From assembly GCA_963210315.1 (NCBI GenBank), contig OY723318.1:744001-808000 (forward strand): a stretch of DNA of 64,000 nucleotides, in the 5' to 3' direction. Below the pieces are notes generated by a model. It saw only the letters and a list, made by a program, of their open reading frames with translations, was not told where the DNA came from and did not search any database. Made by a program: the position numbers and the translations under genes. Each line of letters starts with the position of its first letter. Position 1 is the stretch's first letter. Shown here one piece after another: positions 19,709 through 32,157 of the stretch. Origin of the DNA: Rhynchopus euleeides (lineage: Eukaryota > Euglenozoa > Diplonemea > Diplonemida > Diplonemidae).

Positions 19709-20246
19709 TGGGGTGTTTTTTAAAAAAAACGCAAAAAACCATCAATCGTCTCCGGTCGCTTCACGCGTCGGGGTGTGGCCGTCCATACCAAAACACAATC
19801 GGCAACCGGCTCTGGGTTTCCTCGGGGGGTTCCCGACGTAGCGGGGGGTGTGGAGGGGATCCAAAGCAGAGAGGGGGTGGGTGGGGTGTGGCGGGGTTCC
19901 CGCTTTCAAGCAACGAACGAACACTGCAGAATCATCGATGCTCGGAAATGCTGCAGGCGGTGGAGGGTGGGGGGGGGGGGGGGGGAGGGGGGTGAGGGCG
20001 TGGTGTGGGTATCCTCTCCCAACCCCCCGAGCCACGTGCTCCAATATGCCCCGAGGTGGTGGTAGATCTGCCGGGGGGGAGGGGGGTCATCATCATTTCA
20101 TGCGCGAGTTTGTGTCTCAAACCGCTTTGAAGTGGCATGCCGTTGGCGAGAGTGGGGTGAAAAAAAAGGGGTCCTTTTTTTTTCTTGCGTCATGTCGTGC
20201 TGAGGCGCTCGCCCAGGAAAGACCTTCCGATGTTGCTTTTTTTCCT

Positions 20247-20285
20247 CCGGGTTTGTCCCACAAACAACGACTTGTCTTTTTTTTT
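20247..20285 (+). repeat. Hairpin plus T-run motif, copy 2
   Basis: CCGGGTTTGTCCCACAAAC keeps the GTTTG/CAAAC stem although the loop differs from copy 1 (TCCCA instead of GCGCA). It is followed by AACGACTTGTC and a run of nine T, then CCAG. Confidence 0.55.
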
Positions 20286-21205
20286 CCAGTGTAGATCCGA
20301 ACGAATCGTTGAACTACCTCTCTCCCCCCCCCCCCCCCCGGCCCTGCCGCTGCGTTTCTCTCCTTTTTGTTGATTTGAAACCGCAGGAGGGGGGGGGCCT
20401 GTGTGTGTGCAGCGGATTGTGCCTTTGGGCACCTCTCTCCCCCCTATCGTATGCCAAGGGGGCACACGCAGCAGCAGCAGCAGCAGAACAACACCACCTG
20501 GTAACCCCCACCGCGCAACCGTCTGGCATTTCACAACCGGGCCTTCAACACAGGGGTGGGGTGGGGTGGGGGCTGGGAGGCGCCGTCTCGCCTGTTGCCT
20601 CTGGCTGCGGCTCTGTTGTGTTGGGTTGTTTGGGGTTGCGAGGCCATATATAATGTACTGCCCAAGGGGGTCTTCGCTGGTCGTTATCCTTCGTCAATCT
20701 TCGTCAGTTTTCAGCGAATTCAGCAGGAAATGCACCAAAATGCACTGACGATCACCCCGGAGCGAAGACCCCCCCAAGTCTCTCCAAACCCAGGCCCACA
20801 CAGCACCCGCAAAAAAAAAATGGCAACTGCAAGGGCAAATGGGAAAGTGCATCCCCCATTTTCCTGGCGCATTGCTTGGAGCGAAGCCCCCCCCGCTCCC
20901 CACCCCCCCACCCCTTTGTGTTCAGCAGCACCCTGTTCTTTTTTGCAGTGGGGGGGGTTTTTTTTTTGGGGGTGTTTCTTCCCCAACCTCTCTCTCTCTC
21001 TCTCCCCCCCCCCCAACAAGAATACCCGTCTGGCGTGGATGTGATGATATCCCATTGCCCTATACCCGCCCCCCCTTCCTCCCCCCCACCGCCCCGACCA
21101 CAATTTCCCCCCGAATATTTTTCCATCCGATCCTACCACTCCCCTTCCCCACCCCACCCCATCCCATCCCCCTAGATCTCCAGTCAACCAACAGTGCAGG
21201 GGGAA

Positions 21206-21304
21206 AGAGAGAGAGAGAGAGTTTGTTTTGTTTTGGCGTTGTGACGCACAAAACAAATTCTCTTTGCAACGCTACGCTATTGCGTCCAAGAGAGAGAGAG
21301 AGAG
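21206..21304. repeat. (GA)n-bounded dispersed repeat, copy 2
   Basis: GA tracts at 21206-21221 and 21290-21304 bracket TTTGTTTTGTTTTGG and GTGACGCACAAAACAAA (complementary), then GCAACGCTACGCTATTGCG and TCCAAGAGAG. Matches 16057-16112. Confidence 0.55.
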
Positions 21305-21367
21305 ATCGAAGAGGGAGAGGGGCGCGATTATACTCATTATAGCCTACCTGGGGCTGCTGGAAGCGAA

Positions 21368-22179
21368 TACCGTAAACGGAAATATTGTGGACCGTAATAA
21401 AGGTGAACCGTACTATAGGTGGACCGTAAAAAAGATGGAACAAATGGGATTTTTCCGGAACTTGGAACATTTTTACGGTCCACCTATTTTACGGTTGGGA
21501 TAGTGGACTTGGCGGTTTTTTTTACGAATTCCTTCGACGAAGTCGCGAAGGAACCAAGGAAATCGCACGACTGAAGCTGCAGGATTAACACCACAGGGCC
21601 TCAACACAGAGTGTGCGCTCACCATCGTCCGGGAACTGTTCTCCCACAGTTACTGCAGGGTGTACTACACTAAAGGAGTACGATTTCCCTGAATTTTCCG
21701 GGCACTGATTCACGAATTTACATCCGGAGGGAGCCCGGTGGTCTCAGCTTCTGTCTGCGCGCCCTGCCGTACTGTGGCTGCTTTTGTGGGCTCGTGCAGC
21801 AGGTTCTACTTTTACTTCTACCGGAACGCTCCTTGCATGGTACTACACTTCTCGAGGTGTGGTGGTGGGTGAGTCTCGAGGTGAGTGGTGGTGATCGTGC
21901 CCTTTCCACACGCAGGGAGGACTTGCTTCTCTTGCTGGTGTTGGTTGCGGTGGTGGAGGGAGGGTCCAAAGCTGGGAGGTCGGGAGGCCTACGTGCGGGA
22001 GTCTGCGGCGTGGAGGCCGCAGTCCGCGCCCCGCAACCCACCAGCCCGCGGGCGAAAATCGCATTGTCTTTTCCATATTCAGTCCCAATAAATGGTGGAC
22101 CGTAAAAAAGATGGAACGTTTGGCCTTTTTTTGGGAACTTGGAACATTTTTACGGTCCACCCTTTTTCCGTTTACGGTA
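21368..22179 (-). mobile_element. MITE family C, copy C (812 bp, TA ends), inverted
   Basis: The complement of copies A and B at 2933 and 3811: it starts TACCGTAAACGGAAATATTG and ends CCCTTTTTCCGTTTACGGTA. Divergence from the other copies is small, including a few-base change in the ACGAAGTCGCGAAGG hairpin near 21535. Confidence 0.75.
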
Positions 22180-23579
<1,400 letters not shown>

Positions 23580-26500
23580 ATGGGCGACGTGGAGCTGCTG
23601 GTGGGTGGGACCACACAGGACCTGGTTGCGACCAACCATGTCTATGTCGCGCCGCGCACCTTCCCGGTGGCGCTGGGTCAGGGGGGGTATGTGACGCTGT
23701 CGGGTGCGGGGCGTGACGCCGCTGATTTTGTGTTCACCGTGCGGGAGAATGAGCAGATCGCGCCTGGGACACTGGCGCTGAACAAGATGCAGCGGACGTG
23801 CGCCAAGCTGTCGCCCGGCATCGACAAGGTGGTGGCGCGCCTCTTCAGACCGCCTGCCAAAAACTTCCTCCTCTCGTCCGTCACGGTGGAGCTGGACTAC
23901 GCCAACGTGAAGAAGGCGCCCGAAAACCCCGAGATCGACATCAAGCGGATCTCCGAGCAGATGCACAGCATCCTCGACAACCAGGTGCTGGCGCTGACGC
24001 AGATCATCGGGTTCGAGGTGAACGGGGTCATGATGAAGTTCACCGTGCTGGGTCTGGACATCCTGAATGAGGACACGGCGCAGATCGAGTCCGTCGCAGG
24101 GGGTATGCCATGGTGCCACACAGCAGGGGGGGGCGGGGGGGAGGGCGAGAACTCCAGGGAGACAAGGGGGGCTGGCGCACGACCTGCATCGCACACAACG
24201 AGGCTGTGGATGAGGACGAGCGACGTGACCCGGACTGCCCCCTGCGGGGCAGCCCGGGCCACGGGTGCCCGGGTACCCCAGGCTCCCTCCCTGGCCTCCA
24301 CATGTGCCAGTAGTACCCTCTCTCTCTCTCTTTCTCTCCCTCAACTCGCAACACCACCACGCACCCGCAGTGACCGCAAAGCACTACCTGGGGATGCTCC
24401 AGAAGGACAGCATCATCACATTCAAGAAGCCCTCAGGCCGTGCGATGCGCTTCAAGAACGTCCCGAAAGAGTATGCATCAGATGCGAGGGGGAGAGGAGG
24501 GGGGCAACCTTGTGCCGCCACCCTGCCTCCTGAGGCACTCACATCACCCACACCCTCTATGTTTTCGCCCTCCCGGCACACACACAGAGTGGGCAGTGAT
24601 CCGGCAGGGTCTCTCCTCACATCAAGCATGGTCGGCACGAAACACACACACAACATCCGGCATCCTCTCCCCCCCCCTCCTCACAAACACGCAAACCCAC
24701 AGGTCGGAGGTGATGACGCAGAGCAACCTCCTGAAGACGGAGTTCAACTTCGCGAGCTACGGCATCGGCGGGCTCGACAGCGAGGCGGACCAGGTGTTCC
24801 GCCGCGCCTTCGCGAGCCGCATCTTCCCCAACTCCTTCCTGACGCGCCTGGGTGTGAACCACGTGAAGGGCATCATGCTGTACGGGCCCCCGGGGTGTGG
24901 GAAGACGCTGATGGCACGTCAGATCGGTAAGATGCTGAACTGCAGGAAGCCTGTGATTGTCAACGGGCCGGACATCCTCAGCAAATACGTCGGGGAGAGT
25001 GAGGCGAATGTGCGGAAGCTCTTCGCCGAGGCTGAGAAGGAGCAGGCGGAGAAGGGGGACGAGTCGGAGCTGCACCTTATCATCTTCGACGAGTTTGACG
25101 CCATCGTGAAGCAGCGTGGGTCCACAAAGGACAACACCGGTGTGAGCGACAACGTCGTCAACCAGCTCCTCTCGAAGATCGACGGTGTCGACTCCCTTAA
25201 CAACGTGCTGCTCGTCGGGATGACGAACAGGAAGGATCTTATCGACGAGGCCCTCATGCGCCCCGGCAGGTTTGAGGTGCAGATTGAGATCCGCCTCCCC
25301 GACAAGCACGGGCGGCAGCAGATCTTCAACATCCACACGAAGCACCTGCGTGAGGAGGGCACCCTCGCAAAGGATGTCGACCTCGACGCGATGGCGGACC
25401 GCACGAAGAACTACACCGGTGCGGAGATCGAGGGTGTGGTGAAGGCCGCGGCATCGTACGCCCTGGGGAGGTGCATCGACTACAAAAATCCCTCCAAGCT
25501 TCTGAGCAAGGAGGTGCACGTCACCATGGCGGACTTCCTCGCCGCGACAGACGACGTCCGCCCTGCCTTCGGCTGCTCCAAAGACCTGAAGACCTACATG
25601 CGCCGGGGACTCTACGACTACGGCGCTGTGTGGCAGGAGCAGATGCGCCGCTGCATGTCTTACATCGCACCTCTGAAGAGCGGCGGCGGCCTCCAGGTGC
25701 AGTCGGTTCTCCTCGAGGGCCCCCTGGGTACAGGGAAGACGGCCCTCGCTGCTTACATGGCGGAGTGCTCCGGGTTCCCCCTGATCAAGGTTGTGAGCGG
25801 GGACGACATGACGGGGATGTTCGAAAACTCCAAGGTGAACTACATCAAGAAGGCCTTCGACGACGCGCACAAATCGCCCTACAGCGCGATTGTGCTGGAC
25901 GAGCTGGAGGACCTGATTGACTACACGGTGGAGGGGCCCCGGTTCTCCCCCATCATCCTGCAGACGCTGAGGCGGATGATTAAGAAGGTGCCGAAGGACG
26001 GCAACCGCATCCTCATCATCGGGACTACAGCGGCAGCGGCAGCGATGAAGCAGCTCGGGTTCTGGGACCAGTGGGACATCGTGCACCAGGTGCTGGAGCT
26101 GTCACGCAGCGACGTGCCTGCGGTGCTGAGCCACATGAAGGTGCGCTTCAGCAGCGAGCAGGAGGAGCAGCAGGCGCTGTCGGACGCGGCGATGCCGCGC
26201 TACGTCCCCATCAAGAAGCTGATGGGTGTGGCGGAGATGGCGCGTGCCCTGGCGCTGGGCCCAGACTGCCTCCCGAACCTTTCGGATGAGCGCAGCAAGA
26301 AGTATGGGCCTGTCGTGCCGTGGTGGTGGGGGGTGGGAGGGCAGCACCTCCCGCCAGTTTCAAGAGGAGAGCGGGGGGGGGTGGGAGGGGGGGGGGGGGT
26401 CGTTTTGTATCGCTGTGCCCATATTTCTTTACGCGTCGTTGTGAGCGGAGGGCCCGTCACGGCAGCACGGCCAAACGTGTGCTCTGCACAACCTCTAGCC

Positions 26501-26751
26501 ATCACCCATCACAGGGGGTGTTGGAGGGTGTTGTGGAAGCGTAGCACATCGCAAACAGAATACGGGCAAAGAGCGGCTGTGCTGGAGTGATATTTTTCCA
26601 GACTTCCCCACCACACCCACACCCACCCCACAGGGAAGGCCTGGTGATCGCCGAGACGCAGTGGAAGCCCATCACTGTGCAGCACTGGAAGCAGGCGCTG
26701 GAAAACCTGGGCCTGAACCAGCACCTGTCGGAGTTCGACGGCTTGAGGTGA
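23580..26751 (+). CDS. NSF: Vesicle-fusing ATPase NSF (Sec18), 4 exons, ~779 aa
   Basis: NSF disassembles SNARE complexes with SNAP adaptors and acts in cytosol and at membranes. Exons: 23580-24102, 24371-24470, 24703-26301 and 26634-26751. Donors are GTATGC, GTATGC and GTATGG; all acceptors are CAG; the phases are compatible. Residues 1-207 are the N-domain. D1 has Walker A GPPGCGKT (269-276), Walker B IIFDEFDAI (DE 337-338) and the NSF signature region NNVLLVGMTNRKDLIDEAL followed by RPGRFE, giving an arginine finger. D2 has Walker A GPLGTGKT (547-554) and Walker B IVLDELEDL (DE 607-608), which fits its ATP-binding hexamerisation role. Length is slightly above the usual ~745. The last exon encodes the C-terminal ~39 residues. 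Confidence 0.95.
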
Positions 26752-26830
26752 GGGGTCTGCTGCAGACGTGGTGTGTGGCGCGCGTCACACCAAGGCGGTG
26801 TGCCTATCACTCAAGCAAATAGATTCCCGT

Positions 26831-26912
26831 GTGTGTGTGTGAATGTGGTGATCACATTCTTAGTGGGTAGACCCTGCGCGGATCTTTGCCCACTGTGCGT
26901 GTGTGTGTGTGT
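26831..26912 (-). mobile_element. LINE 3'-end remnant between two (GT)n tracts
   Basis: A 46-base block (26848-26893) lies between GT tracts. Its 31-base stem-loop core (26863-26893, GTGGG...CCCAC) is identical at 28 of 31 positions to 41487-41517, which directly follows the stop codon of the LINE ORF2 in the same orientation. It looks like a maximally 5'-truncated copy of that LINE in the region just after NSF. Confidence 0.5.
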
Positions 26913-27352
26913 GCAGTGGGGATCACAGTCAAGAGCACGGGTTGACGCTCTGGGTGTGCTCTCCACGGCTGCAAAACAGAACATCCACGTGTGTGCGTGT
27001 GCCAAACCTACTAGCCTCCAGGCCACTTCCTGGCTCGCAGAGTTCCCGGTGAGGGGATTCCCCCCCCACCCCCTCCTTTTCGCCCACCCCCCGTAACCCG
27101 CCACCGGTTTTTCGGCCACAAAACACGCCGGACACGTGGTTATTTTGTGATATTGCCCGTCGGTGGACCACCAGGAGGTGAGGGTCCGAGGTGTGGGGCG
27201 CTTGAGGGGCCGGGCACGATGAAAAATCCACCCGACGGATAGGCGGTGAAAAATGGGCCCCGGCTGCCAAAAAATTGACCCGTCGGGGATTGGGGGCGGG
27301 GAGGGTGTGTGTGATTTCGCTCAACAAAAATGCTGCTGGAAATAGTGAAAAC
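26913..27352. other. Gene-free stretch
   Basis: No gene seen. CA/GT-rich on the left; 27100-27340 is unique-looking sequence with no second copy in the window. Confidence 0.4.
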
Positions 27353-28544
27353 CAGGGGATAAGATAGGTCTGGTTTTCCGGTTTTCAAAACCAGGGTTTC
27401 CCGGTTCCCGGTTTTCTGGAAAAAAAAAAAGGTCGATCTCATTTTTGGCGGTTTTTTTGTGACTTTGGGACAGTAAAACAGTCAGAAAAAACGCCATAAA
27501 AAAATAGAAAGTGACCCCATCGTGATCCGCACAGAGCTCAAATAGTCCAAAGAAGGCAGAGAAGCGGAGAAGAAAAAATGGACCTAGCGGGTGGCCCGGT
27601 GGGGCCCGGTGGGTGGTGATGCCCTCGTCATGCAGGCCTCTTCTGTTTTGAAGGTGCACACATGGTGGACTCCAGCCACCCTAGCGAGTGTCTAAGAGGG
27701 AGTCTAAGACTGCAGTCTGTACTGGAGACGGGAGTCTATTTTCCAGCTAATTTACGACTCCCGCTAGTTGAGACTCATGGGAGACACACGGTGTACTCCA
27801 GCGGAGGTAGGGTAACCTCCGCTGGAGTTCACCGTGTCGTCTGCCTCTGTGCAGCGTCACTCGGTGCCATCGAATACATGGCGACAGCCCACCAACTCGA
27901 GACAGATCTGCTTGTCTGGAGGGCTGAGACGAGAACACGAACGACTTTCAAGCAATCTTGAAGGTCGCCAAGCCTATTGGGGGCAACTAACAGATGAGAT
28001 TTGTTTGTTGCCTGTCGTCACAGCTAGGTGCCCATTTCCTCGATAACGGAATGTGTGCAGAGATCTCGTGGACCCTTTGGCCATTCTGTCGTGCACCCAC
28101 TCCACCCACAACGCACACCTGTCACGAGTGGTCGCTCCCCCGTCCTCCTCCACCCTGAAGGTTGAACCCTCAAGGACCAGTGATCTCCTGCTGGCCGGGC
28201 TGCGATACAGCGAAGCCTTCCTACTTACAAGCGAATCCAGACTGTAGGGAACAGATGATCACTACCGTGGCCTCCGGCGGCTGGGGGGCTCCGCCCCCCA
28301 GACCCCCCTGCGTAAAAAAATTGCACCAGACCGGTTTTTTGGCCGAGAGTCCAAACTTTCAAAGCAGCTGCTGCGCCTGCCCCACCAAGCAGCCTCAGTA
28401 CGACAGGACGCGCGCAGGCACCGGGCCCTCTCAGATTCTGGGAGGGTTTGCGCGGGTCGCGCGCGCCGAAGGCGCGCGCGAAAAATTTTCAAAACCAGAA
28501 AAACCGGAAAACGGCGCCAGAAAAAAAGTCTATCTTATACCCTG
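27353..28544 (+). mobile_element. hAT-like non-autonomous element, copy 1 (8-bp TSD)
   Basis: Ends CAGGGGATAAGATAG and CTATCTTATACCCTG are inverted repeats with one mismatch. The identical octamer GTGAAAAC flanks both ends (27345-27352 and 28545-28552). CAGGG termini and an 8-bp duplication are hallmarks of hAT elements. The interior has a perfect 13-bp stem (CTCCAGCGGAGGT near 27792-27823) and a GC hairpin (CGCGCGCGCC-GAA-GGCGCGCGCG near 28458-28482). No transposase frame. A second copy lies at 60156-61354. Confidence 0.85.
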
Positions 28545-28633
28545 GTGAAAACTGCAACTCGCAAAAAAAGAGGCGCCTTTACATTTTTTTGGCACCACAG
28601 AACCTCGCGGTTCGGCATCACGACGCTCCACGA

Positions 28634-28710
28634 CAGGCGCGTGGGGAGGGTTGTTGCTCGCGATCGACGCATCCGCTTCGGGTCGTCTCTTCTTAGCTTC
28701 AGATTTGCAC
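28634..28710 (+). repeat. Dispersed repeat G, copy 2
   Basis: Matches 14001-14073 in order and spacing: CAGGCGCGTGGGG, GCTCGCGATCGACG, CTTCGG, TTCAGATTTGCAC. Confidence 0.5.
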
Positions 28711-28915
28711 TCCCACACAGTTTCCCCCCCATGAAATGTGAGGCGATTTTAACTCTGCTCTGGAGGCCTTTCTGCAGCACCCACTACCACCAGCTTCTGC
28801 ATGCGCACACCAATCCTAGCTCTGTGCATCGGACAATGAGAAATCCTCTCGCAACCCCCGAGCCGGGTTGTGATGCCCCCCTTCTTGTTTTGTGAAAAAA
28901 AGAACACGAGATACT

Positions 28916-29010
28916 TGAGAGGGAGAGACAGTGAGAGAGAGAGAGAGACAGTGCGGGTATCTTCGTTCCGGGGATATTCACACTTGAAGCATACGGGAGA
29001 GAGAAGGGGG
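28916..29010. repeat. (GA)-associated repeat related to 22920-22960
   Basis: GA-rich tracts surround TTCCGGGGATATTCACACT and AAGCATACGGGAGAGAG, which match TTTCGGGGATATTCACACT and AAGCATACGAGAGAG next to the (GA)90 tract. Confidence 0.5.
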
Positions 29011-29439
29011 GAGAAGGGTGGGTTTGCGTGAGGAGGGGGCAAAATTCCAGCCAATTTCCGTTCGGACTTCCTATTCATCGGTAGTTGTGTTCGCACTTGC
29101 ACGCTTCAATCGGGAGGGAGGGGGGCGGGGTGGGGAGCGTGTCGTGTAATTTTTGTTCGCGTGGCGGAACTGTGTGATCTGTCTGCGTCCACCGCCCCCA
29201 CGCACCCCCTGATTCTTCCAAAGTCCGAGAAACGAACCCACATGGGCTGACAAAATGGCTGGCCCGTGTGCACGCACCCTCACCTGGTCCCACCTCCCCG
29301 CCACATCCCGCCTCGGCATGCATGCACATAGATTCATGTTTTGGTACTATGGAATAGCGGCTCGGCAGCAAGCGGGAGCCGGGGCGGGGCGACCACGTAC
29401 ATCACACGCAACACACACCCTCCCGCCTGTGTGCATCCA

Positions 29440-29448
29440 CCCTTGCAG
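29440..29448 (+). promoter_or_regulatory. Conserved trans-splice acceptor of the array genes
   Basis: CCACCCTTGCAG ends at 29448, leaving a leader of exactly 46 bases before the ATG. The same distance holds at 31193, 33822, 35446 (TTGGCAG) and 37115. The constant spacing and sequence support it as the working acceptor of all five genes. Confidence 0.55.
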
Positions 29449-29494
29449 ACATCCGATTTGGAAGCCTCCGAACACACTCACACCACACACAAAG

Positions 29495-29848
29495 ATGAAG
29501 TTCCAGATCCTTGCGGTGTGCCTTGCACTTGCGGTGGTGCAGGTGATGGCTCAGACGACCCCAATCCCGACGCCCACGGTGGACTGCAAGTATTACCCCA
29601 CGCAGTATACCTGCGACCAGCAGATCGGGTGCAAGTGGGACGACGGGAAGTGCGAGAGCTGGGTGGACGACGTTGCCAAAGGGCTTGCCACCTTCGTCAT
29701 CATCATCATCGTGATCTGTGTGCTGATCGTGATCGGGATCATCACATGCATCGTCTGCTGCTGCTGCATGGGTGCAAACGCCATGCGGAGCAAGGATACC
29801 GTCGTTGTGTCCCAGCAGGGTCAGCAGGGTGCCTACCAGAATGTCTAG
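29495..29848 (+). CDS. Small Cys-motif single-pass membrane protein, array copy 1 (117 aa)
   Basis: A hydrophobic N-terminus (MKFQILAVCLALAV, cleavage likely after VMAQ) is a signal peptide. A short Pro/Thr stretch is followed by one six-Cys-spaced module: DCKYY-x5-TCDQQIGCKWDDGKC-ESW. A transmembrane helix (FVIIIIVICVLIVIGII) leads into a CIVCCCCMGA cluster that may be palmitoylated. The tail is short and Gln-rich, ending AYQNV, which fits a YxxPhi sorting signal. Topology is probably type I with a small ectodomain. The Cys module faintly recalls PSI or small disulfide domains, but I do not recognise the family. Nearly identical to copy 3. Confidence 0.8.
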   Translation: MKFQILAVCLALAVVQVMAQTTPIPTPTVDCKYYPTQYTCDQQIGCKWDDGKCESWVDDVAKGLATFVIIIIVICVLIVIGIITCIVCCCCMGANAMRSKDTVVVSQQGQQGAYQNV

Positions 29849-31239
29849 TGCTGCTGTGTAGTGTTGCGCTTGCGTGTACCTTTCGGAGGCGTACAAACGC
29901 ACAGTGCAGATGCAGAAACGGAAACCTGCTGCCTGCAGGAAAAAGGCTTTTTTGACTTCAACATTATTGGGTGCAATGCACTGACGGCACGAAACTGAGG
30001 TGGTGCGAGTATCGTCACCCCGTCCCCACACTCCCACCCCCAATCACGGTGGTCTCCTGCACCTTTTCGGGCTCAGTTGGAGTGCGGGTCTCACCCCCGC
30101 TCCGACTGCCGCTTCTAGCCCCATTGTCCCATTGTGTGCAGGGATTACTGTGAGGGGAAGTGCCAATGTGTTGCCCCATCCTCACTGACCCCGAGACACA
30201 GCCTGCTTATCGAATGAAGGCAGGCCAACTCAGTGGTTTACCTTTCGTCTACTTTCCAACCCGCCCCACCCCAAGATACCGTTGACGGAGATAGTTGTGC
30301 ACGGACAGGGCGGAAGCAGCCGCGTGCCATCGTGTTTACGTTCATGATATACACCCTCCCTCACCACATGATTACTCAATTGCACCTTCGGTGCATGTGT
30401 CGAGGTCACAAGGAGGAACTGCTCACCATCTGTTGTCGCATCAGATCCATGCAGCCTCCTCAGTGACCCCCTCACCTCTCCATTCATCTCCCACCTGCTT
30501 CCCCTCCTCCCACCCGTTCACCCATTTTATGACCTGAATTCCTGTCCTTTCAATGACGACCCCACGAACCTTGTTTCCGTGGCGAAGATCGTGAGCAGCA
30601 CTTTGGGTGACACCTACAGTCCACCTTGCCTTGTTGCGGGAACTGTCGGCACAGTCGCACTCACCGTTGACGAGGCGGGAAGTGGACTGGTTTTTCACCT
30701 GGGGTTGCCTCCCATGCAACAAAGGGTTCTTCGGTAGAACGCGCACATCACCCGCTCGGGCGAGAAGTGCGTTAGCCCTAAAACGGAGCTGTGGCAGGGC
30801 ACTTGATCGCATCCATATCAAGAGGTGTTTAGCATGCTTCAAAACAAGCAGCAGCAAGGCCACACGTTGTAGGAGGAAGTCTGCTGGCCACACAAGACTC
30901 CCGATGACGCGGTCCGAGAGTGGGTCGAGTCATGACTTGCCCGAGAGGGCAGGGGGTGGCTGGCCGGAGACTTCCGACTGCGTGTCGTGTCGTGATGACA
31001 GTCTTTTTCTCGTCAGAGTGACGTGCTCACTCAAGCTCGAAGCGAAAGCTGGAAGATGTGCGAAGAAGGCGGTCACCCATCCCACCCCACGCATGCATCC
31101 CCGCATTCCCGTTGTGTGCACAACACATGCTGGTGTTCCACGCACGTCACACGCAACACACACCCTCCCGCCTGTGTGCATCCACCCTTGCAGACATCCG
31201 ATTTGGAAGCCTCCGAACACACTCACACCACACACAAAG

Positions 31240-31620
31240 ATGAAGTTCCAGATCCTTGCGGTGTGCCTTGCACTTGCGGTGGTGCAGGTGATGGCTCAGA
31301 CGACCCCGATCCCGACACCGTCGCCCACGGTGGACTGCTCGGCGTACAACACACAGACAACCTGCAACAACCGGATCGGGTGCACGTGGATCAACAACAG
31401 GTGCAAGAGCTGGATCGACCACGTTGATAGCGGGCTTTCCACCTTCGGCATCATCATCATCGTGATTGGGGCGCTGATCGCGATCGCGATCGTCGTCCCA
31501 TGCATCGTCTTCTGCTGCTGCTACATGGGTGCAAAGGGTGCGCGCACCATGCAGAGCCAGAGCAAGGATACCAGCCTTGTCCAGCAGGGTCAGCAGCAGG
31601 GTGGCTACCAGACTCTGTAG
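31240..31620 (+). CDS. Small Cys-motif membrane protein, array copy 2 (126 aa)
   Basis: Same signal peptide and plan as copy 1, with a longer PIPTPSPTVDC linker and a diverged module (NTQTTCNNRIGCTWINNRC-KSW). The membrane helix differs most from the others (FGIIIIVIGALIAIAIVVP) and continues into CIVFCCCYMGAKGA. The tail ends GGYQTL, still a YxxPhi pattern. The helix start reads HVDSGLSTF instead of DVAKGLATF. It is the most divergent of the complete copies. Confidence 0.8.
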   Translation: MKFQILAVCLALAVVQVMAQTTPIPTPSPTVDCSAYNTQTTCNNRIGCTWINNRCKSWIDHVDSGLSTFGIIIIVIGALIAIAIVVPCIVFCCCYMGAKGARTMQSQSKDTSLVQQGQQQGGYQTL

Positions 31621-31992
31621 TGTTGCGACGAATCTTGTTATCGAGGCACGGGCCGCGGGGTCCAGAAGGAAATTGCACGACTGGATCTTTGGATAGCGTA
31701 TCAGTTCTCGTGCGTCGTCTTTCGTGGACGTTCTGTACGATGCAGGGTCCGCTAATCCAACACAGCAAACGGATCTTTGGGGTTACATGCAAGGAAACAA
31801 AAGGCGTGCCCCCCCCCCCCCCCCGGAGTGGGTCGAGTCATGACTTGCCCGAGAGGGTAGGGGGTGGCTGGCCGGAGACTTCCGATAACAGGTGGTGCAA
31901 CCTGCGGCCACTGACTGCAGCTGCACTGCCACACACAACCAGAGAGAGCCCCGCCGAGGAGACGCAGCGCCAGAAGCGGCCCGCATACGAGG

Positions 31993-32157
31993 GTCATCAT
32001 CGTGATCGGGATCATCACATGCATCGTCTGCTGCTGCTGCATGGGTGCAAACGCCATGCGGAACAAGGATACCGTCGTTGTCCACCAGCAGGGTCAGCAG
32101 CAGGGTGCCGCCTACCAGAACCTGGAGTGGAAGCGTGGAGTTGCGCTTGCCACTTGA
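31993..32157 (+). pseudogene. Relic of an array gene (membrane helix and tail only)
   Basis: Encodes IIVIGIITCIVCCCCMGA and the Gln-rich tail of the family without signal peptide, Cys module or the first part of the helix. The usual stop after the last Leu is replaced by GAG TGG, as in copy 4, so the frame runs on to a TGA at 32155-32157. It follows a C run and a segment (31830-31890) copied from the spacer upstream of the intact genes. Confidence 0.7.

Larger units (their letters stand above)
19709..21367. other. Gene-free intergenic stretch with repeats
   Basis: G runs (19969-19992), C runs (20324-20339), a CAGCAG tract (20469-20485), a CT/C-rich tract (20990-21014), a hairpin/T-run motif (20247-20285) and a (GA)-bounded repeat (21206-21304). 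No gene supported. Confidence 0.5.

Noticed and set aside
26863-26893. U6 snRNA fragment (CCCTGCGCGGAT resembles U6 CCCCTGCGCAAGGAT)
   Set aside because: No ACAGAGA box or AGC triad nearby, and the better match is the LINE 3' stem-loop.
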